A program made the translations under genes and the position numbers. Of a stretch of DNA of 64,000 bases, positions 59,971 through 64,000 are shown piece by piece. The stretch is from Natronoglomus mannanivorans (GTDB lineage Archaea; Halobacteriota; Halobacteria; Halobacteriales; Natrialbaceae). The notes under the pieces were generated by a model that saw nothing but the letters and a program-made list of their open reading frames with translations, ran no database searches and was not told the origin of the DNA. Numbering within the stretch: position 1 is the stretch's first letter; each line of letters begins with the position of its first letter. The stretch spans positions 719,660 to 783,659 of the forward strand of contig JAOPKB010000001.1 in NCBI GenBank assembly GCA_025517485.1, in the 5' to 3' direction.

Positions 59971-60219
59971 ATGAGTAGAGGACAGACAACGCCGGTGGGC
60001 CTGGTTATCGGGCTTTTCGTCGGGAACCTCGCTTACTTACTCTTCACGGTGATTCTCTCGATGGTACTCGGGATTGCTCCGACAGACGTGTTCTCCGGAC
60101 CGTTCGCAGAGGGAGCGAATAGCTTAGTGTCAGGGTGGGTGGCGATCGGTGGGTTACTCGGAGTGACTGATGTGCTGGTTGTCGTCGGGTTTGTGTCGTC
60201 AGTGTTTGGCGGCAGGTAG
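59971..60219 (+). CDS. small two-helix membrane protein
   Basis: The 82-residue product has two hydrophobic stretches (VGLVIGLFVGNLAYLLFTVI and VAIGGLLGVTDVLVVVGFVS). Size and layout match the preceding 83-residue protein, but sequence similarity is weak. Function unknown. Confidence 0.6.
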   Translation: MSRGQTTPVGLVIGLFVGNLAYLLFTVILSMVLGIAPTDVFSGPFAEGANSLVSGWVAIGGLLGVTDVLVVVGFVSSVFGGR

Positions 60220-60373
60220 GGCGACGCAGGGTTCCTTGTCAACGGGACAGGGAAACCGTCCACCCTGTCTTACGCAGACCCGACATCCGACCAAGCTGGT
60301 GCAGCGCCACTACAATCACCCTACACCAAATCACTAAGTGGAGTGGAGATATCGCCTAAAATGTGAATACTGA

Positions 60374-60934
60374 ATGACCCAATGGGCCCGTCACTACCTC
60401 GAAATACCCGAAGCAATACGCAACAACAACGCCCTTCAATCGAAAATCGCCGGCCTCATACCTGGCCGTCCAATCCACGGGAAGCGGACCCAAGGCGGGA
60501 ATCGAGAACAGGCAGCGCGAGACATTATGATCGACTTTTTCGACTGCCAAATCGATTACTCGGACGCGTACGAGAGAGTTCTGCAAGATCTCCCCGAACA
60601 TGAGTCCCGACACGCTGGCAATAGACAGGTTTTCAGTAGTGATTGGCATGAGGCAGTAGTTCGAATGCAGGCTGTGAGGTTCTACAATCACGGCGCGTTC
60701 CTTTACCTGAAGGATCTTGGGCACTCGGAATGTTACATTCCGCATTCCTCTCACGAATATGCGGATTCGGATTGCACCAGAACACTTGCAGGAGGTACTT
60801 GGGAGATTGACCCGTTACTTGACCGGTTAGTGGAGCGGTACGACAACGAGAACTACAACACACCCGTGACGATTCCGAGCAGGCCGAATTGTACCCACAC
60901 GCCCGTTCCGCCCGACGAAGCCGAGAACGAGTAA
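60374..60934 (+). CDS. uncharacterised 186-residue protein
   Basis: The product starts MTQWARHYLEIPEAIRNNNA, then ALQSKIAGLIPGRPIHGKRT, and has a helical middle rich in charged residues (AYERVLQDLPEHESRHAGNR) and a His/Cys-containing stretch (GHSECYIPHSSHEYADSDCT). I recognise no domain; the middle could be helical DNA-binding. No membrane segment. It is followed by a 413-base stretch with at most one broken small gene. Confidence 0.65.
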   Translation: MTQWARHYLEIPEAIRNNNALQSKIAGLIPGRPIHGKRTQGGNREQAARDIMIDFFDCQIDYSDAYERVLQDLPEHESRHAGNRQVFSSDWHEAVVRMQAVRFYNHGAFLYLKDLGHSECYIPHSSHEYADSDCTRTLAGGTWEIDPLLDRLVERYDNENYNTPVTIPSRPNCTHTPVPPDEAENE

Positions 60935-61046
60935 CATTCTGAAATCCGACCTTCATCATTACCGGTGACTCACCGTTGTGTGTCGAGATACATTGACCAA
61001 GCAACTCTACCCCGTAAGCGGGCACCTGTCCGTGTACACCCTGTGA

Positions 61047-61223
61047 GTGACTTTCCAACTTTATACGGCGATCCAAGAGAAACAGTCTGTATGCGAAACG
61101 AACGACGGCTCAGATATCTGGAACCGGATCTTCGAGGCCGACCCCACGGGGTTGTACGTCGATGTCATCAGCATCCTCGATGTATGTACGCCAGCGTATG
61201 CACCAGCCGGTGAGCGTGCATAG
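61047..61223 (+). pseudogene. possible broken small gene
   Basis: From GTG 61,047 a 58-codon frame reads MTFQLYTAIQEKQSV then ETNDGSDIWNRIFEADPTGL, which has the acidic composition of a haloarchaeal protein. However, a good TATA-like TTTATAC at 61,060-61,066 lies 25-31 bases before an ATG at 61,091 in another frame (MRNE...). A one-base frameshift would join that start to the acidic frame. So it may be a frameshifted gene or just chance. Confidence 0.3.
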
Positions 61224-61281
61224 ATTCGGCCGTGTCGCCGCGCCGCTCACACCGTGTTCGAGGGTCGGCCGAGGCATCGTA

Positions 61282-61287
61282 TTTAAA
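61282..61287 (+). promoter_or_regulatory. TATA-like box of the DUF7386-like gene
   Basis: TTTAAA in CGTATTTAAACAG lies about 62-67 bases before ATG 61,349, so a leader of some 35 bases is implied. Confidence 0.45.
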
Positions 61288-61348
61288 CAGAACCCGGTTC
61301 AGCAACTCCAGAATCACGCTGAACCAACCCCCGTATGCACATCCGTTT

Positions 61349-61612
61349 ATGACTACTGACCGTACCACCCTGAGACTCAGTGACGAGAGGAAAAGACTAC
61401 TCGACCAAGCGGAGGAGATTGTGGCGTCCGACCCATCGGATGACCCGCCGATGTCGGACGTCATCGATGCGGCGCTGACACACCTCATCGAGAGCCGGGA
61501 GAACCTCAACGATGTCCGCGACCAGTACCCGCCACAGACGGTAAAAGAATGCTGCAGCACCTCGGTGCTCGGGCTCCGCTACCGGACAAGTATTGAATCG
61601 AACTGGCGATGA
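61349..61612 (+). CDS. small DUF7386-like haloarchaeal protein
   Basis: The 87-residue protein starts MTTDRTTLRLSDERKRLLDQ, like ribbon-helix-helix repressors, and has PPMSDVIDAALTHLIESREN then a conserved end VLGLRYRTSIESNWR. This is the haloarchaeal family I recall as DUF7386. It is common on plasmids and integrated elements and is probably a small DNA-binding regulator. Start at 61,349 is the first Met with this conserved beginning. Confidence 0.8.
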   Translation: MTTDRTTLRLSDERKRLLDQAEEIVASDPSDDPPMSDVIDAALTHLIESRENLNDVRDQYPPQTVKECCSTSVLGLRYRTSIESNWR

Positions 61613-61752
61613 TTCGGGATTACCTCTAAGGGCTACGGACCCGGTGGCGTCGATGGCGTCTTCTCCGGCTATTCTTTATTCCGGCGCGCGCAAGTGGTTC
61701 ACCGACCCAGTTTTCATTTAGGGTGTAATTTCCCTTGTCGTGGTGAACGAGC

Positions 61753-63186
61753 TTAAGATTCTTCGTCAAATTCTACGTACCCATTCTGTGAATCCTCCAG
61801 ACGACCACGAGCAGTAGGACTATCCCCCGAGCGAACTTGCCGGGCTTCCCAAATATGATTCAGCTTCTGGGGTTTTCCGAATTGGCGGCGGTAGTAGAAC
61901 GGGGTTCCATACCTCGATTGCAGTCCGTTATTCGGATCGAAATCGGATGGGGGCTTTGGGGGTTCGTCCGGAAGCGCATCTAATCCTGATAGCCCCTCAT
62001 CCGCTATGTGATCTTCAATACCTTTCCCGTCGTCCGATCGGAGTTTCAGCGACCGGGATTCTGAGGGAACCATTGTATAACCATACTGGTCAACGTCGTC
62101 TACTGCCCCACCAGATCGGTAGACCCAACTTCCGTTGTAGAGGGAGCTAAAGCCATCCACTCCCGAATCAGTTGCCCAGAACCCGAGCCACTCTGAACGT
62201 GGACATATTACGGGAAGGGCCTGTTCTTCGGCGAATGAACCGAGGTTTTCAAAGAACGTCCCCACTCGCGGCGGGGTACTGCTCTCAAACACCTCCTCGC
62301 CTTTGTAAATCGTAACTGCGATTCCGGCATAGTCGCCTCTCTCAACCTCGCTCCGCAGAATCTTCAGTGCCCTTGATGCCGTGTCCCTTTCGTCCCCGTG
62401 ACTATCGGAGAATGACGTGTAGTGGAGGTACAAATGGAAGTATGCACGGGATTCCCCGTCTCTTCGGGCAAACTTCGACATCTTCGCATTTGCTTTGCAG
62501 ACTGCTGTAATCAAATCGCCATCGTACCGCTGTATCTGTGGGACAGGGGGTACTACAACAGCACTCGATCTCTCCATTGCCTCGTTTGCTATTTGTCTGT
62601 AAAACCCGTCATAATGGGTGTCTGGGAGGCTTTTCCAGATCTCTTCGGGGTCTTCACCGGTATTGGAGACAGTCTCTTTTCGGATATTGAAATCGTTCAG
62701 TATTGGGTTAAGATTCGATCGAATGAACGGCCGAGTGAGTTTCGGGAGCTCTTCAATGGCCCTTTCGGGATCTCCATCTTGAAGGGCGCTTTTGAAATCT
62801 GACTTCGACTCCTTGTCCCGCTTCAGGAGGTACTTCCGGAGAATGTTGGTTTTCCCTCGGTAGGCCAACAGTTCTGGAGGGAAGTAGTGGATTAGGGGAT
62901 GATCCTTTTCGAGTTCCTCGACCTCCTTCTTCCCAGTCGGTGTTTCATCTTCGCCCTTGCGCTGGAGGATGGAATTCTTTTCTCGAAGACGTGGCCAGTC
63001 CCAAGCCGGCACGATAATCGGATTGTGGTCATCCAGCGCCTCTCGATAGTCGAGAGTAACATGGAGATCGTTCTGCCAATTCTTGATCTCTGGAGCAAAG
63101 AACGGCGTTTCAATCCCCTTGTGGTCGCCTATCTGGACGGTGGTCTCATCGCCGCTTATCGTCTTGAAAGAATTTTCTTCACTCAT
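61753..63186 (-). CDS. uncharacterised 477-residue protein
   Basis: No family is recognised with confidence. A Shine-Dalgarno-like GGAGG lies 6-10 bases before ATG 63,186. The protein has alternating strands and helices compatible with an alpha/beta barrel: GIETPFFAPEIKNWQNDLHV, NPIIVPAWDWPRLREKNSIL, SSAVVVPPVPQIQRYDGDLI, LPVICPRSEWLGFWATDSGV. The start (VQIGDHKGIETPFFAPE) faintly recalls the tRNA-guanine-transglycosylase fold used in 7-deazaguanine DNA modification, but the family motifs are not clear. Neighbours are mobile-element genes. Confidence 0.75.
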   Translation of the reverse strand: MSEENSFKTISGDETTVQIGDHKGIETPFFAPEIKNWQNDLHVTLDYREALDDHNPIIVPAWDWPRLREKNSILQRKGEDETPTGKKEVEELEKDHPLIHYFPPELLAYRGKTNILRKYLLKRDKESKSDFKSALQDGDPERAIEELPKLTRPFIRSNLNPILNDFNIRKETVSNTGEDPEEIWKSLPDTHYDGFYRQIANEAMERSSAVVVPPVPQIQRYDGDLITAVCKANAKMSKFARRDGESRAYFHLYLHYTSFSDSHGDERDTASRALKILRSEVERGDYAGIAVTIYKGEEVFESSTPPRVGTFFENLGSFAEEQALPVICPRSEWLGFWATDSGVDGFSSLYNGSWVYRSGGAVDDVDQYGYTMVPSESRSLKLRSDDGKGIEDHIADEGLSGLDALPDEPPKPPSDFDPNNGLQSRYGTPFYYRRQFGKPQKLNHIWEARQVRSGDSPTARGRLEDSQNGYVEFDEES

Positions 63187-63292
63187 GATGGCCTCCTATT
63201 GTTTTTCTTGAGAGGCAGGTGTTGGTATGAGACGGACATAACAAAGTCCATCTGGACACATGCTTCTTGAGAGTCGTGGAAGCGAGTCTCAT

Positions 63293-63595
63293 TCACGGGT
63301 TCCACGCATCGACCTCCTTGTGTAGACCTACGTAGAGTAGGCCAAGGACACCGACGACACCCACGAATGGGTTACTGACGAGGAATCCGTTAAGCATCGG
63401 ACCAGCAAAGAACCCGGCTACAGTCGTGAAGGCGATAGAGCCTGCCTTTCCGAACATCGCATCGGACTTTGTTTTGAACTGTCCACTTCGACCGTGGTAT
63501 CCTGCTCTTGACGTTTGCCCGAATAATCGGGCGTTGAACAGCACACCGACGACGAAACCAACAATCGCACCGAGGTAGGCAACATGAATCGACAT
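63293..63595 (-). CDS. small membrane protein
   Basis: The 100-residue protein has an N-terminal helix (VAYLGAIVGFVVGVLFNARL), a polar loop (GRSGQFKTKSDAMFGKAG), and a long hydrophobic C-terminal region (IAFTTVAGFFAGPMLNGFLV, then VGVVGVLGLLYVGL). It lies five bases after the stop of the upstream gene, so they are one operon. It may be an envelope or pilus-like component; not recognised. Confidence 0.65.
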   Translation of the reverse strand: MSIHVAYLGAIVGFVVGVLFNARLFGQTSRAGYHGRSGQFKTKSDAMFGKAGSIAFTTVAGFFAGPMLNGFLVSNPFVGVVGVLGLLYVGLHKEVDAWNP

Positions 63596-63600
63596 TGGAT

Positions 63601-63939
63601 CTACCCCCCGCCACCGCCCACGACCATCGCACCGATGCTGACAGCCGCCAGTGTGTAGGGAAGAGCGTCTGTCACCGCGTGTTTGACGGCGTTTCCGTCA
63701 TCCGGATTGTGTCTATCCATCTGTACGGTGTAGTAGTCGTCATACTCCCGAATCTGGAAACTATCCGTAGCCCGCTGGTCACGGTATACCTCGTTCGCCC
63801 CCATCGGGAGTGACATTGGAGACTCCGTGAACTGCGGAGGAAGTCGGCCAGCGGCCACCTTCGAGATCTTGACCTTCTTGCCATACTCCTGTCGGGTCAT
63901 GTGGAACGCGGAATCCCACGAGTTCGCCTTTTGCATCAC
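63601..63939 (-). CDS. uncharacterised 112-residue protein with C-terminal hydrophobic tail
   Basis: The product starts MMQKANSWDSAFHMTRQEYG; ATG 63,900 (MTRQEYG) is an alternative. The middle is polar (VYRDQRATDSFQIREYDDYY), and the end is a Gly-rich hydrophobic tail (TLAAVSIGAMVVGGGGG), as in a tail-anchored or pilin-like protein. It is cotranscribed with the gene at 63,293. Its family is unknown. Confidence 0.6.
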   Translation of the reverse strand: MMQKANSWDSAFHMTRQEYGKKVKISKVAAGRLPPQFTESPMSLPMGANEVYRDQRATDSFQIREYDDYYTVQMDRHNPDDGNAVKHAVTDALPYTLAAVSIGAMVVGGGGG

Positions 63940-64000
63940 TTTGGTGGCTCTGTTGAAATCCTTAGTAAGTTACAGGTTCAGTCGGTAGTTTGAGTAGATG

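Noticed and set aside
61232..61348. N-terminal extension of the DUF7386-like gene
   Set aside because: The conserved start MTTDRTTLRL is at 61,349 and a TATA-like box lies inside the extension.

Overview
The window is haloarchaeal chromosome. The first ~23.9 kb is GC-rich with strongly acidic predicted proteins. Promoters are archaeal (TATA boxes about 25-34 bases ahead of largely leaderless starts), genes overlap as TAATG or ATGA, and archaea-only genes occur (SRP RNA, Trm56, Rnp4, a UbiA-family ether-lipid prenyltransferase). Frequent CTCGAG-type words recall the Natrialbaceae, but I cannot name the genus.

Region 1 (1-23,965) is ordinary chromosome. It holds two tandem membrane/winged-helix paralogues, a lone flavin-dependent halogenase with its catalytic residues intact, Trm56 tRNA methylase, a halocyanin-like lipoprotein lacking copper ligands, a sugar-nucleotide epimerase, two GT4 glycosyltransferases around a PAP2-type phosphotransferase and an odd solute-binding lipoprotein, an rnp4-yhbY-mscS cluster, the SRP RNA, a PQQ-type beta-propeller lipoprotein, a cysteine-synthase homologue, an aldo/keto reductase, a RecA-like ATPase, the UbiA-family lipid prenyltransferase and tRNA-Arg(TCG).

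Region 2 (24,000-44,580) begins with a tyrosine integrase just downstream of the tRNA-Arg gene, so the island probably entered there. It is a defence island: a SNF2 helicase translationally overlapped by a coiled-coil/zinc-ribbon protein, divergent from a large DUF499 ATPase; a DUF1156 (COG1743) zinc-ribbon adenine methylase followed by three unrecognised genes, one with a PD-(D/E)XK nuclease motif; and a McrB-McrC pair. Between the DUF499 and DUF1156 genes lies a lower-GC insert (about 31.5-36.1 kb) with a DUF5677-like protein and a convergent HNH endonuclease/Dam methylase pair. A frameshifted relic of the 3' end of a second DUF499 gene sits at 32,021-32,119, so the insert looks like the scar of recombination between related cassettes. 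The arrangement resembles BREX/DISARM-related clusters but has no PglZ, DrmA or DrmB in the window.

Region 3 (44,600-64,000) looks like an integrated plasmid or virus. It has a one-domain TFB-like protein, a DEDDy exonuclease, a small zinc finger plus HNH endonuclease, and a leftward replication operon whose main gene encodes a 1,297-aa primase-polymerase/PriL-like/AAA helicase/OB/winged-helix fusion. Upstream of it is a 1.6 kb non-coding stretch with iteron-like TTTTACAG repeats, a good origin candidate. Rightward accessory genes, a second repeat family (TGTTATCGCTCAC), a duplicated gene fragment, small membrane proteins and an unrecognised 477-aa protein follow. I found no second copy of the tRNA-Arg 3' end, so the far boundary of the element is probably outside the window or too diverged to see. 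I saw no CRISPR array, rRNA or insertion sequence.
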